From contig DASSDH010000146.1 of the NCBI GenBank assembly GCA_035697245.1, forward strand, positions 1-23,577: a DNA stretch of 23,577 nucleotides, written 5' to 3'. Below the pieces are notes generated by a model. That model made no database searches, was not told where the DNA came from, and worked only from the letters and a program-made list of their open reading frames with translations. How positions within the stretch are numbered: position 1 is the first letter of the stretch; each line of letters starts with the position of its first letter. This document shows positions 1 through 7,741 of the stretch, one piece after another. The translations under genes and the position numbers were made by a program. This DNA is from JACVRX01 sp035697245 (lineage in GTDB: Bacteria > Actinomycetota > Actinomycetes > Jiangellales > Jiangellaceae).

Positions 1-2
1 AG

Positions 3-578
3 ACCGCCGGCCTACGGTTGCTGCTCGACACAACGGCGAACAGCGTCGACGTGGACGCGCGGCGACTGTCCGTGGTCAACCCGGGTGGGCGCGAGTCGCG
101 GTTGCCCTATGACGAACTCGTCATAGCCACCGGCGCCACCCCGGTACGCCCCCCGATCGGCGGCCTCGACACACTCGGCCCGGATGACGGCGTATTCCTC
201 CTGCACACCATGGGCGACACCTTCGCCCTCACAGAGTTCATCGACACGCACCACCCAGCGACCGCGATCATCGTCGGCGCCGGCTACCTCGGCCTGGAAA
301 TGGCCGAAGCGCTCACCACCCGTGGAATGCGGGTCACCGAAGTCGAGAAGAACACCCCCAACGTCGCCCACGACAACCCCACCGACCAACGGCTGCACGC
401 CTCACTGATCCTCGGCTTCGCAGACACACCCGCGCGAGCGGCGTTCTTCGACAGCGAAGAGATCACGACACCGTCGGACCGGCTGTCGGTGTTCGCTTCC
501 GCCGTCCACGCATACGAGATGTCCGAAGCGTTGACCTACGTGAAAGAAGGCAAAATCCTCCCGCACTACCAGACGTAG
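3..578 (+). CDS. FAD/NAD(P)-dependent oxidoreductase, 5'-partial, possibly chimeric
   Basis: The reading frame is open from the window edge, so the true start lies upstream. The visible N-terminal part carries a typical pyridine nucleotide-disulfide oxidoreductase segment: YDELVIATGA, where the FAD domain closes, followed about 50 residues later by the NAD(P)-binding dinucleotide fold AIIVGAGYLGLEMAEAL. After VTEVEK the expected second half (rest of the NAD domain and dimerisation domain) is missing. About 75 residues of different character follow and end in KILPHYQT. That tail does not look like the flavoprotein fold and I do not recognise it. The protein is therefore a truncated oxidoreductase fused to a foreign 3' end, or a member with an unusual C-terminus. 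The flavoprotein assignment is firm; the substrate is unknown. Confidence 0.7.
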   Translation, partial: TAGLRLLLDTTANSVDVDARRLSVVNPGGRESRLPYDELVIATGATPVRPPIGGLDTLGPDDGVFLLHTMGDTFALTEFIDTHHPATAIIVGAGYLGLEMAEALTTRGMRVTEVEKNTPNVAHDNPTDQRLHASLILGFADTPARAAFFDSEEITTPSDRLSVFASAVHAYEMSEALTYVKEGKILPHYQT

Positions 579-587
579 CCCAGCTGC

Positions 588-643
588 GTGTGGCGGTCGC
601 TCGCCTAGCGGCGCCAGAGCGAGCCGACGCGGAAACGCCACAC
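588..643. repeat. Long imperfect inverted repeat after the truncated oxidoreductase
   Basis: GTGTGGCG (588-595) pairs with CGCCACAC (636-643). Inside this, GTCGCTCGC (596-604) pairs with 619-628 with one bulged C. The structure begins ten bases after the oxidoreductase stop and directly precedes the integrase fragment. It could be a terminator or the end of a lost mobile element. No T-run follows it. Confidence 0.45.
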
Positions 644-667
644 GGCCAGACCATGGTGAGCTAAACC

Positions 668-790
668 AGGGGTACCCCAGTCCGGGTCCTTCCACGCCTC
701 GTTGACGATGCGGGCCGCCTCCGCAGCGGTAGGTGCCAGCGGACTCGGCTTGGGAGGCGCAGGCGGGTCGGCGTCGGCCATCGGGTTCGC
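668..790 (-). pseudogene. Tyrosine integrase fragment (linker and start of catalytic domain)
   Basis: Read on the minus strand, about 40 residues match a pattern common in actinobacterial phage and integrative-element integrases: a proline-rich linker (PPAPPKPSPLAPT) and then EAARIVNEAWKDPDWGT, the first helix of the catalytic domain. The normal continuation through the first catalytic Arg (GARRGEL-like) is absent, and the frame ends in unrelated sequence at 605. The fragment has neither N-terminus nor catalytic residues, so it cannot be active. A C-terminal fragment of a similar integrase lies at 7742-7850, and both may descend from one element. Confidence 0.55.
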
Positions 791-920
791 GCGACCCCCC
801 GCCCTCCTCGCGGCCATCGACCGGTTATGGCTCGGGCAGCGCATGCACTGGACCAGCTGCCTGGGCCTGGCGATGGTGGCGTTGGGCACGGTCACGATTC
901 ATCTGGATGAGCCGACGTGA
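786..920 (+). pseudogene. C-terminal fragment of an SMR-family efflux protein (first of a pair)
   Basis: The last 45 residues before the TGA at 918-920 include LWLGQRMHWTSCLGLAMVALG and then TVTIHL. This matches the final loop and fourth helix of small multidrug resistance proteins. Only about the last third of a ~105-residue protein is present. The upstream part is replaced by antisense integrase sequence, with the junction near 785. A second SMR remnant starts 20 bp downstream, as expected for paired two-gene SMR systems. Inactive remnant; the family assignment is moderately secure because the fragment is short. Confidence 0.5.
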
Positions 921-940
921 CGCCCCGCGGCGACAGGACC

Positions 941-1325
941 GTGCCGCAATGGGCCTGGGTCTACCTGGTGCCGCCATCGTCTTGGAGCTGATCGGCATCG
1001 CGTGCCTGAAGCGGTCCCACGCCTTGACGCATCGGCTCCCGCGCTCATCGGCTACCTCCTCGCCTACTACGCGGCATTCGGTTTGCTCCGCCACGTGATG
1101 CGCGTGATGCCACCGAGCATGACCTACACCGCGTGGAACGGCCTGGGCGCCGCCGCCCTTTCGGGCTGTGTCTTCTTCGGAGACCGGCTCACGGCGGCCA
1201 CTGCAACCGGAATCACCCTGGCGGTGGCAGGGGCCGTCCTGATCAACGCCGGCTGGGCCGCTGGCGGCAGCCGCGCAGGTGGGCGTAGCGCTCGCGCGGC
1301 GACCGCCGCAGCCGAGTGCCGGTGA
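941..1325 (+). pseudogene. SMR-family multidrug efflux gene with two frameshifts
   Basis: Three frames must be joined to rebuild one SMR protein. A GTG start at 941 gives VPQWAWVYLV. A second frame gives AAIVLELIGIACLKRS with the conserved membrane-embedded Glu of helix 1. A third frame, from about 1017 to the stop, gives helices 2-4 (IGYLLAYYAAFGLLRHVMR, MTYTAWNGLG, FFGDRLTAATATGITLAVAG). The indels fall near 970 and 1010. Full-length SMR proteins are about 105-115 residues with four helices, and the joined product fits. As it stands no functional protein is made unless the indels are sequencing errors. It would have been a proton-coupled exporter of cationic drugs. Confidence 0.7.
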
Positions 1326-1386
1326 CTCCGGCGGACAGGCGAAGAACAAGGAGGTCGAGAAAGGTGACCAGTCGCAGGGACCTGCC

Positions 1387-2010
1387 GTGAGAGTCGCCAT
1401 CCCCGTTGAGCACGACATCCCGGATCTTGGTCAGATGTCGGGAGTCGAGGTCCGAGTCGCGACGAGCCGGGAGCTGCCCCGCGCGCTGCGCGGCGCCGAC
1501 GCGTTGCTGGTCTGGGACTTCGCCGCCCGCGGGCTCGCTGAGGCATAGCGCTCGGCAGACAGACTGCGGCGGCCATCACCAGCGCCGGCGTCGACAACGT
1601 GCTCGTTCCCAAGGTGATCGCCAGCGACGTCACGATCACCAACGCCGGCGGGGTGCTCGATCAGTCCCTGGCCGAGTACGTGCTGGGGGCTGGTGCTTGC
1701 GCTGGCGAAGGATCTGCACGGGACGCTCGACAGGCAACGCAACATCGCTGGGAGCATCGACCGATCCGGCGGCTGGCCGGCAGCCGCGCACGCGTCTTCG
1801 GACTCGGCGGCATCGGTCGAGCCACGGCCCGGCTCGTGGGCGGCCTCGGGGCTCCACGTCGACGCCGTTGCCCGGACCGCCCGCGCTGGGGACGGCGACG
1901 TCGGTGTGGTCCATGCGGTCGAGGAACTCCGGCGCTGGTCGGCCAGTACAGCGTGATCGTGTTGACGCGCCGCTCACCGCGGCCACACACGGCTTGGTGG
2001 ACCTGCGAGT
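1387..2010 (+). pseudogene. D-isomer specific 2-hydroxyacid dehydrogenase, multiply frameshifted
   Basis: A GTG at 1387 begins VRVAIPVEHDIPDL and runs in frame to a stop at 1548. The family's later segments then appear in alternating frames: AGVDNVLVPKVIASDVTITN (from ~1584), SLAEYVLG, LALAKDLHGTLDRQR (~1696), RRLAGSRARVFGLGGIGRAT with the NAD-binding GxGxxG (~1770), HVDAVARTARAGD (~1855), VGQYSVIVLT and APLTAATHGLVDL (~1970). At least five indels are needed. The C-terminal part with the catalytic His is missing. This is an old, unambiguous pseudogene; the original substrate cannot be judged. Confidence 0.75.
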
Positions 2011-2236
2011 GGCTGGTCTTCGCGGTGGGTGTGGGCCGCGCGCTGCGGCACCACGATCCCGAACCGATGGCCCACGCAGCGCTGGAGCTGTCCCTGCTGG
2101 CGGTCGCCTCGGTTGCGATCGCCTACCTGGGCCTCAACGCGGTGCTTGCGGCCGGTTGACCGCCGTGCACGGCGTCGCCGTTGCGTTGTCGGCCGCCGCG
2201 GCCGCCCTCGCCGTCGGCTTCGCGATCACCGGGTAA
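2010..2236 (+). pseudogene. Membrane-protein fragment, family not identified
   Basis: After the dehydrogenase remnant, one frame ends at 2159 with a hydrophobic helix (LELSLLAVASVAIAYLGLNAVLAA). A neighbouring frame ends at 2236 with another (VHGVAVALSAAAAALAVGFAITG). Together they look like the last two transmembrane segments of a frameshifted membrane protein. I do not recognise the family. No plausible start codon or ribosome site precedes it, and it abuts the 3' end of the LacI-type gene. Confidence 0.35.
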
Positions 2237-2279
2237 GGGGTGCCGTGATCAACCGCATCTGCTGATCAACAGGTGAGGT

Positions 2280-3338
2280 TCAGTCTGGATACGCGGGGTG
2301 GATTTCACCCGAGCCGCGGGTGATCAGCCTGGTCGGGATGATCTCCAGCTGGGCCGGGCGGTCGTCGCCGGCGATGCGCTCGAAGACCAGCTCCGCGGCT
2401 CGATGGCCCATGCCGGTCGAATCCTGGGCGATGACCGTGACGCCGGGTTCGAGCAGGTCGGCGAGCTGGAAGTCGTCGAAGCCGATCATCGCCACGTGGT
2501 GCTCGCGACCGTGCGCTCGGAGTGCTCGAATGGTGTCCATTGTGATGAGGTTCTGCCCGGTGAACAGCGCTGTGGGCGGCTCGCTGGCGGACAGCATCGC
2601 CACGACCGCCTGTATCCTCGCCTCGCCGTGCTGAGAATCGCGCCGGACGATATCGAGATCGACTGGCAGGTCGTGGGCCGCCAAGGCGTCCAGATACCCC
2701 TGATAGCGCTCCTCGGCGGTCCAGATTGTGGGCTCGTCCCCCAGGAATCCGATCCGCCGATGCCCGTGGCGAATCAGGTGCGCAACCCCACGGGCGGCAC
2801 CCCGCCGGTTGTCGGAGACGACGGCGTCGACTCCGCTGTACGTAGGCGCTCGGTCGAGAAACACGACTGCGGTGCCGTTTCGCTGCCCCAGCAGCAATGG
2901 TGCCAGATCGCCTGGGGGCGGGACGACGATCATGCCGTCGACTCGCCGGTTCACGAACTCGTTTACCAGAGTGCGGGCGCGTGTCGCTTCCTCGTCGCAG
3001 CTTCCGGCCAGTACGGTCACTCCGCGGGCTAGGGCGACATCCTCGACCGCGCGGTACATGGCTCCCGAGAAGGGGTTGCTGACGTCTTCCAAGATGAGAC
3101 CGATGCTCGCTGTCCTGCGGTCGCCTCGTCGCAGGCTGCTCGCCGTGTGGTCGGGGTGGTAATCCAATTGCGCGCTGGCTTGGCGGACCCGCTCGGCGAG
3201 CGTCGGCGAGACGCCCGGTTCGTCGTTGACGACCCGGGAGACGGTCTTGTAGCTCACCCCGGCGAGCGCGGCGACGTCCCTGAGCGTCGGTCTTCGGCTG
3301 CGGGCCTCAGTCTTGGACAAGGTTGTCTTCCCAGTCAT
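2280..3338 (-). CDS. LacI-family transcriptional repressor of the fructan locus
   Basis: A 352-residue protein with an N-terminal LacI helix-turn-helix at residues 18-38 (TLRDVAALAGVSYKTVSRVVN). The hinge helix follows around residues 62-70, then a periplasmic-binding-protein-like effector domain starts at about residue 77 (ASIGLILEDVSNPF). Length and layout are normal for the family. It is transcribed divergently from frcB. The intergenic region holds a perfect 16-bp palindrome, and a 14-bp version lies before the levanase, so it very probably represses both. The inducer would be fructose or a phosphorylated derivative; that is inference from the neighbours. The start at 3338 keeps the basic N-terminal tail before the helix-turn-helix. 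Confidence 0.93.
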   Translation of the reverse strand: MTGKTTLSKTEARSRRPTLRDVAALAGVSYKTVSRVVNDEPGVSPTLAERVRQASAQLDYHPDHTASSLRRGDRRTASIGLILEDVSNPFSGAMYRAVEDVALARGVTVLAGSCDEEATRARTLVNEFVNRRVDGMIVVPPPGDLAPLLLGQRNGTAVVFLDRAPTYSGVDAVVSDNRRGAARGVAHLIRHGHRRIGFLGDEPTIWTAEERYQGYLDALAAHDLPVDLDIVRRDSQHGEARIQAVVAMLSASEPPTALFTGQNLITMDTIRALRAHGREHHVAMIGFDDFQLADLLEPGVTVIAQDSTGMGHRAAELVFERIAGDDRPAQLEIIPTRLITRGSGEIHPAYPD

Positions 3339-3359
3339 GTAACAGTTCTACCACAGCTC

Positions 3360-3387
3360 TTGACATGCAGTGGTGATTCGCTAGACA
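3360..3387 (+). promoter_or_regulatory. Predicted promoter of the frc operon
   Basis: TTGACA (3360-3365), a 16-bp spacer and TAGACA (3382-3387) form a plausible housekeeping promoter pointing to frcB. The operator begins two bases after the -10 element, which would block initiation. Confidence 0.5.
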
Positions 3388-3389
3388 CT

Positions 3390-3405
3390 CTGACAACGTT
3401 GTCAG
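3390..3405. promoter_or_regulatory. LacI-type operator palindrome, frc operon
   Basis: CTGACAACGTTGTCAG is a perfect 16-bp palindrome with the central CG typical of LacI-family operators. It lies between the divergent repressor gene and frcB, 27 bp upstream of the frcB start. The core TGACAACGTTGTC recurs at 8194-8206 before the levanase. Confidence 0.8.
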
Positions 3406-3432
3406 AGGACATCGTGGACTGAAGGAGGCACA

Positions 3433-4527
3433 GTGGCCAGGAACATCCGGATCGCGCCGGGGCGTCGTCGGACGACGCTGCTGGCGCTCGGCACGGCGGC
3501 AGCGCTGATGCTCGCGGCCTGTGGGGGCGACGGCGACGAGCCGTCGACCGGCGGAACGGGTACCGCGGGTGGCGACGGCGGCGACGGTGAGGTTCTCGTC
3601 GGGCTGATCACCAAGACCGAGACCAACCCGTTCTTCGTCAAGATGAAGGAGGGCGCGCAAGCGAAGGCCGACGAGCTCGGCGCCGAGCTGCAGAGCTTCG
3701 CCGGCGAGTTCGACGGTGACAACGAGGCGCAGGTCCAGGCGATCGAGAGCTTGATCTCCGCGGGGGCGGACGGCATTCTCATCACGCCGAGTGACTCCGC
3801 GGCGATCGTGTCGTCGACCGACCAGGCGCGAGCGGCGGGCATCACGGTGATCGCCTTGGACACCCAGCTCGACCCGCCGGACGCCGCAGACGCCACGTTC
3901 GCCACCGACAACTTCAAGGCGGGCGAACTGATCGGTCAGTGGGCCGCAGCGACACTGGGTGACGCGGCGGCGGATGCCAAGATCGCGATGCTGGACTTGA
4001 ACGCCAACCAGGTGTCGGTCGACGTGCAGCGCGACCAGGGCTTCATGCAGGGATTCGGCATCGACGTCGGTGACGAAACCCAGATCGGCGACGAGGACGA
4101 CCCCCGGATCGTCGGGCACGACGTGACCGACGGTGCACCGGAGGGCGGCCGGACCGCGATGGAGAACCTGTTGTCGGCGAACCCCGACATCAATGTGGTC
4201 TACACGATCAACGAGCCGGCCGCTGCTGGCGCGTGGGAGGCCCTCGAAGCGGCAGGAAAGACACCCGAAGACGTGATCCTGGTGTCTGTCGACGGTGGCT
4301 GCCCAGGCGTGGAGGACGTCCAGGGTGGGGTCATCGACGCCACGTCGATGCAGTTCCCCCTCGAGATGGCCTCGTTGGGTGTCGAGGCGATCGCCACGGG
4401 TGAGATTCCGGAGCCCGAGGAGGGCAAGGACTTCTACGACACTGGCGTCACCCTTATCACCGACGCGCCCGTCGACGACGTCGAGTCCGAGGACAGCACC
4501 TGGGGTCTGGACAACTGCTGGGGCTGA
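3433..4527 (+). CDS. frcB: Fructose ABC transporter substrate-binding lipoprotein FrcB
   Basis: A 364-residue type I periplasmic-binding protein. The N-terminus is a lipoprotein signal: basic RRR at residues 11-13, a hydrophobic stretch and lipobox LAAC with Cys30. A Gly/Asp-rich linker follows to about residue 53. The mature part begins VLVGLITKTETNPFFVKMKEGA and contains DATFATDNFKAGELIGQWAA, IGDEDDPRIVGHDVT, TINEPAAAGA, VSVDGGCPGV and a terminal CWG. From memory these closely follow the Sinorhizobium FrcB fructose-binding protein, so fructose is the likely ligand. The GTG start at 3433 is preceded by GAAGGAGG. It is the first gene of the frcBCA-kinase operon and is probably membrane-anchored outside the cell. 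Confidence 0.92.
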   Translation: MARNIRIAPGRRRTTLLALGTAAALMLAACGGDGDEPSTGGTGTAGGDGGDGEVLVGLITKTETNPFFVKMKEGAQAKADELGAELQSFAGEFDGDNEAQVQAIESLISAGADGILITPSDSAAIVSSTDQARAAGITVIALDTQLDPPDAADATFATDNFKAGELIGQWAAATLGDAAADAKIAMLDLNANQVSVDVQRDQGFMQGFGIDVGDETQIGDEDDPRIVGHDVTDGAPEGGRTAMENLLSANPDINVVYTINEPAAAGAWEALEAAGKTPEDVILVSVDGGCPGVEDVQGGVIDATSMQFPLEMASLGVEAIATGEIPEPEEGKDFYDTGVTLITDAPVDDVESEDSTWGLDNCWG

Positions 4528-4578
4528 CGGCAACCTCGGCTCCAATCGGTTGCCGTTTCGCGCATCCTCCGAAGCTGG

Positions 4579-4599
4579 ACGGCCGGCTTTACCGGCCGT
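4579..4599 (+). promoter_or_regulatory. Intercistronic stem-loop between frcB and frcC
   Basis: ACGGCCGG (4579-4586), loop CTTTA, CCGGCCGT (4592-4599): a perfect 8-bp GC stem in the 113-bp gap after the binding-protein gene. There is no U-run. Such hairpins often stabilise the upstream mRNA or attenuate, giving more binding protein than permease. That role is inferred here. Confidence 0.6.
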
Positions 4600-4640
4600 T
4601 CAGCCGTGGATCCCTACTCACCCGCACCTGAAGGGTTGAT

Positions 4641-5687
4641 ATGGACAACACACAACCAGGGGCGACGGACACCATCGAACAGCCCCCGCCGCCGGGCGAC
4701 GACACGTCCCGGATGACCACCCTGCAGCGCATCCAGCACGTCCTGCACACCCGGGCGACTGTGGGCCCGGCGATCGTGCTGCTGCTGTCCGTGATCATCT
4801 TTTCGATTGTTGCGGACAACTTCGTGCAGCCCAGCAACATCTCGCTGATCGTCCAGCAGGTGATGGTCATCGGCACCCTGGCCATCGGTCAGACGATCAT
4901 CATCCTCACCGCCGGGATCGACCTGTCGGTGGGCGCCATCATGGTGCTCTCGTCGATGGTCATGGCCAAGCTCGCCGCAGACGCGGGCTTACCCGGTTTG
5001 CTGGCGTTGCTCATCGGCTTCGCTGTCGGCCTTGTCTGCGGGCTCATCAACGGCCTGCTCGTGACGCGGGTCAAGCTGCCGCCGTTCATCGTCACGCTCG
5101 GCACGCTGAACATCTTCTTCGCGCTCAACCTGTACATCTCGCAGAGCGAGACCGTGCGGGGTCGAGACATGCCCAGCCTGCTGCTGTGGACCGGAAACGC
5201 GTTCGAGGTCGGCGGAGCGCGAGTCACGTACGGCGCGATACTCATGCTGTTGTTGTTCGCGCTGATGGCGTTCGTGCTGAAATGGACGATGTGGGGCCGG
5301 CATGTCTACGCCACAGGCGATGACAGAGAAGCCGCCCGGCTATCCGGAATCCGCACCGACCGGGTGCTGCTATCGGTCTATGTGGTAGCCGGGTTGATCT
5401 ACGCCATCGGCGCCTGGATCCTGATCGGCCGGATCGCGTCGGCCAGCCCGCAAGCAGGCATCACCTACAACCTGGACACGATCACGGCTGTGGTCATCGG
5501 CGGCACCAGCCTGTTCGGTGGTCGCGGCAAGATCTTGGGGACGCTGTTCGGGGCCCTGATCGTCGGCGTATTCCGAAACGGCCTGCAGCTCGCTGGGATC
5601 GACGAGCTCTGGCAGAACTTCGCGGTCGGCGTGTTGGTACTGGTCGCCGTCGCAATCGACCAGTGGATTCGGAGGGTTCGGACATGA
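4641..5687 (+). CDS. frcC: Fructose ABC transporter permease FrcC
   Basis: A 348-residue integral membrane protein of the BPD_transp_2 (RbsC/AraH/FrcC) family. A hydrophilic N-terminal tail of about 45 residues precedes roughly eight to ten transmembrane segments. Family hallmarks include IILTAGIDLSVGAIMVLSSMVMA, KLPPFIVTLGTLNIFFALNL, and the cytoplasmic coupling region YATGDDREAARLSGI before VVIGGTSLFGGRGKILGTLFGA. It forms the membrane channel for the substrate delivered by FrcB and would pair with the FrcA ATPase. The start at 4641 is preceded by GAAGGG. Its stop overlaps the FrcA start (ATGA at 5684-5687), indicating translational coupling. Confidence 0.93.
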   Translation: MDNTQPGATDTIEQPPPPGDDTSRMTTLQRIQHVLHTRATVGPAIVLLLSVIIFSIVADNFVQPSNISLIVQQVMVIGTLAIGQTIIILTAGIDLSVGAIMVLSSMVMAKLAADAGLPGLLALLIGFAVGLVCGLINGLLVTRVKLPPFIVTLGTLNIFFALNLYISQSETVRGRDMPSLLLWTGNAFEVGGARVTYGAILMLLLFALMAFVLKWTMWGRHVYATGDDREAARLSGIRTDRVLLSVYVVAGLIYAIGAWILIGRIASASPQAGITYNLDTITAVVIGGTSLFGGRGKILGTLFGALIVGVFRNGLQLAGIDELWQNFAVGVLVLVAVAIDQWIRRVRT

Positions 5688-6490
5688 CGACTCAAGAAGC
5701 TCCGACCACGACCCCGGTGCTGAAGGCAAAGGGCCTGGTCAAGCGCTACGGCAACGTCACGGCCCTCAACGGCGCCGACTTCGAGCTCTACCCGGGCGAG
5801 ATCCTGGCCGTCATCGGCGACAACGGCGCCGGCAAGTCCACGCTGATCAAGTGCATCTCCGGCGCGGAAGTGCCCGACAGCGGCACGATCCAGCTCGAAG
5901 GCCAGGAGGTCTTGTTCAAAAACCCGCTCGAGGCGAGAGCGGCCGGTATCGAGGCCGTCTACCAAACCCTTGCCGTCGCGCCGTCGCTGGACATCGCCAG
6001 CAATCTGTTCCTCGGCCGAGAACGCCGGCGGGGCGGCTTCGCTGGCAGTGTCCTGCGGATGCTCGACGTTCGGGCGATGAACGAGCACGCGCGGAACCGG
6101 ATGACCGACCTGGGGATCATGACGATCCAGAACATGAACCAGCCGGTCGAGACGCTCTCCGGCGGGCAACGGCAAGGTGTGGCAGTCGCCCGGGCGGCGG
6201 CGTTCGAAAGCCGGGTCGTGATCATGGACGAGCCGACGGCAGCCCTCGGGGTCAAGGAGTCGGGCAAGGTTCTGGACCTGATCCGGACGCTGCGCGACAA
6301 GGGGCTGCCGATCATCTTGATCAGCCACGATATGCCCCATGTCTTCGAGGTCGCCGACCGGATCCACATCCAACGGCTCGGTCGACGCGGCGCGATCGTC
6401 ACCCCGCAGAGCCACACCATGTCCGAGGCGGTCGCGATCATGACGGGGGCCACCCAGGTCGACGAACACGGCGCGCACGACCTGCCGTGA
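5684..6490 (+). CDS. frcA: Fructose ABC transporter ATP-binding protein FrcA
   Basis: A 268-residue single-domain ABC ATPase. Walker A is GDNGAGKST (residues 45-53), the signature is LSGGQ (158-162), Walker B is VVIMDEP (178-184) and the H-loop His is 215 (ISHDMPHVFEVADRIHI). Sugar ATPases paired with RbsC-type permeases usually carry two fused ABC domains. A single-domain protein with ALGVKESGKVL and RIHIQRLGRRG matches the FrcA type. I chose the ATG at 5684 over an upstream in-frame GTG because it gives the ATGA overlap with frcC and sits behind GGAGGG. It powers import on the cytoplasmic side. Confidence 0.93.
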   Translation: MTTQEAPTTTPVLKAKGLVKRYGNVTALNGADFELYPGEILAVIGDNGAGKSTLIKCISGAEVPDSGTIQLEGQEVLFKNPLEARAAGIEAVYQTLAVAPSLDIASNLFLGRERRRGGFAGSVLRMLDVRAMNEHARNRMTDLGIMTIQNMNQPVETLSGGQRQGVAVARAAAFESRVVIMDEPTAALGVKESGKVLDLIRTLRDKGLPIILISHDMPHVFEVADRIHIQRLGRRGAIVTPQSHTMSEAVAIMTGATQVDEHGAHDLP

Positions 6491-7410
6491 TCGTCGTCGC
6501 GGGCGAGAGCCTGATCGACATGGTCCCCGCCGGGGACGGTGCCTTTCGCGCCGTCCCCGGCGGGGGCCCGTTCAACGTGGCCCGAACCATCGCCCGGCTG
6601 GGAGAGCCGTGCGCCTATCTCGGGTCCCTGTCCACCGACGGGTTCGGCCAGCTGCTACGTGAGGGCCTCCTCGAGTCCCACGTCGACGACTCGTACGCAC
6701 CGTCGACCGATGCGCCGACGACGCTCGCCCTGGCCTGGCTCGACGACGCCGGCGCGGCCTCCTACCTGTTCTACGTCGACGGCACGTCGGCCGCCGAACT
6801 CAGCGTCGATGAGGCACAGGCCGTCTTGGCGAAGACGCCGCGGATCCTGTACGTCGGCACCCTCGGACTCGTGCTGGAACCAATGGCCTCCTCCGTGGAG
6901 ACCGTGATGACCAGCCTGCCGGAAGACGTCCTGCTGGTGGTCGACCCGAACTGCCGGCCGACCATCCTCGACGCTCACCCAGCCGCCCGCGAGCGGCTGG
7001 ACCGCATCCTCCGCCGTGCGGACGTCGTCAAAGTGAGCACCGAAGACGCCGCGTACCTCTATCCGGGCCGGTCGCCCCTGGCCGCCGCCGAGGCAGTCCG
7101 TGGCCTGGGCGCGCGGGCCGTGCTGCTGACCGACGGCGCCAACGACGTGCAGGTCGTCACCGAGGCGGGCCAGATCCGGGTCCCGGTGCCGCGGGTGGCG
7201 ATCGCCGACACCATCGGCGCAGGGGACTCGTTCTGCGGCGGGTTCGTCGCCTGGTGGCACCAGCGCGAGCTCGGCCGCGCCGAGTTATCCGACAGCTCGC
7301 TGTTGACCGAGGCCACCGAGTTCGCGACCGCCGTCTCGGCCGTCACCTGCCAACGGGTCGGCGCCGACCCACCCTGGGCACACGAGCTCGCCGACGCCGG
7401 CTGGCCGTGA
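6487..7410 (+). CDS. PfkB-family carbohydrate kinase, probable fructokinase
   Basis: A 307-residue ribokinase/PfkB-fold kinase. GESLIDMVP opens the protein, the Gly-rich GGGPFNVARTIARLG (residues 25-39) contacts the sugar, VVDPNCRP lies near 151-158, and the signature DTIGAGDSF (241-249) holds the catalytic Asp247. The GTG start at 6487 overlaps the frcA stop (GTGA). The upstream in-frame readthrough is antisense or out of frame to frcA and was discarded. Position as last gene of the frcBCA operon implies ATP-dependent phosphorylation of imported fructose in the cytoplasm. Whether C-1 or C-6 is phosphorylated is not visible; fructokinases of this family usually give fructose-6-phosphate. Confidence 0.9.
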   Translation: MIVVAGESLIDMVPAGDGAFRAVPGGGPFNVARTIARLGEPCAYLGSLSTDGFGQLLREGLLESHVDDSYAPSTDAPTTLALAWLDDAGAASYLFYVDGTSAAELSVDEAQAVLAKTPRILYVGTLGLVLEPMASSVETVMTSLPEDVLLVVDPNCRPTILDAHPAARERLDRILRRADVVKVSTEDAAYLYPGRSPLAAAEAVRGLGARAVLLTDGANDVQVVTEAGQIRVPVPRVAIADTIGAGDSFCGGFVAWWHQRELGRAELSDSSLLTEATEFATAVSAVTCQRVGADPPWAHELADAGWP

Positions 7411-7473
7411 CGCTCTGCTGCGGAGCTGGTTGCTGAGCCAGACAGTCTGCGGACTCGTATCCGCTCGCCGTCG

Positions 7474-7710
7474 GTGACCGACTATCGCCAGATCGACCGC
7501 ATTTGCCGGATGGTGAGTGAGTCCACCATGACCTTGCCGCCTTCGGAGAAGTGGCGAACGATCGAGCAGCTCGAGTTCGCCATCTTCGAATACATCGACT
7601 GGTGGAACCACCGCCGGCTTCATAGCCAGATCGGGCTGATCCCACCCGCCGAAGCGGAAGCGAACTACTACCGTCACACCCGAGCCGTCGAGACCGCCGG
7701 CTCCCAATGA
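7474..7710 (+). pseudogene. IS3-type transposase, C-terminal fragment
   Basis: The last 55 or so residues (WRTIEQLEFAIFEYIDWWNH, then RRLHSQIGLIPPAEAEANYY) are the conserved end of the IS3/IS150-type DDE integrase domain. The catalytic DDE residues and the rest of the element are absent. In-frame sequence upstream of about residue 20 is not transposase-like, so the truncation lies near 7535. The stop at 7708-7710 forms the first bases of the presumed right end of the element. It begins about 125 bp after the kinase stop. Not functional. Confidence 0.75.
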
Positions 7711-7741
7711 ACCAAGTCCCTACCAAACCCAGGGCGGTTCA
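7708..7741. repeat. Presumed right terminal end of the IS3-type element
   Basis: Thirty-four bases bounded by TGAACC (7708-7713) and GGTTCA (7736-7741). They lie directly after the transposase stop and end exactly where integrase coding sequence resumes on the other strand. IS3-family ends commonly start TGAACCGCCC, which is the reverse complement of 7732-7741. No left end was found in the window. Confidence 0.5.

Noticed and set aside
3307..4545. A 412-codon minus-strand frame opposite frcB
   Set aside because: Antisense shadow of a well-conserved FrcB gene, Arg/Asp/Val-rich with no recognisable domain.
5851..6486. The long in-frame upstream extension of the sugar kinase through frcA
   Set aside because: It is out of frame with frcA and Arg/Gly/Pro-rich. 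The kinase similarity starts exactly at the GTG of the GTGA overlap at 6487.
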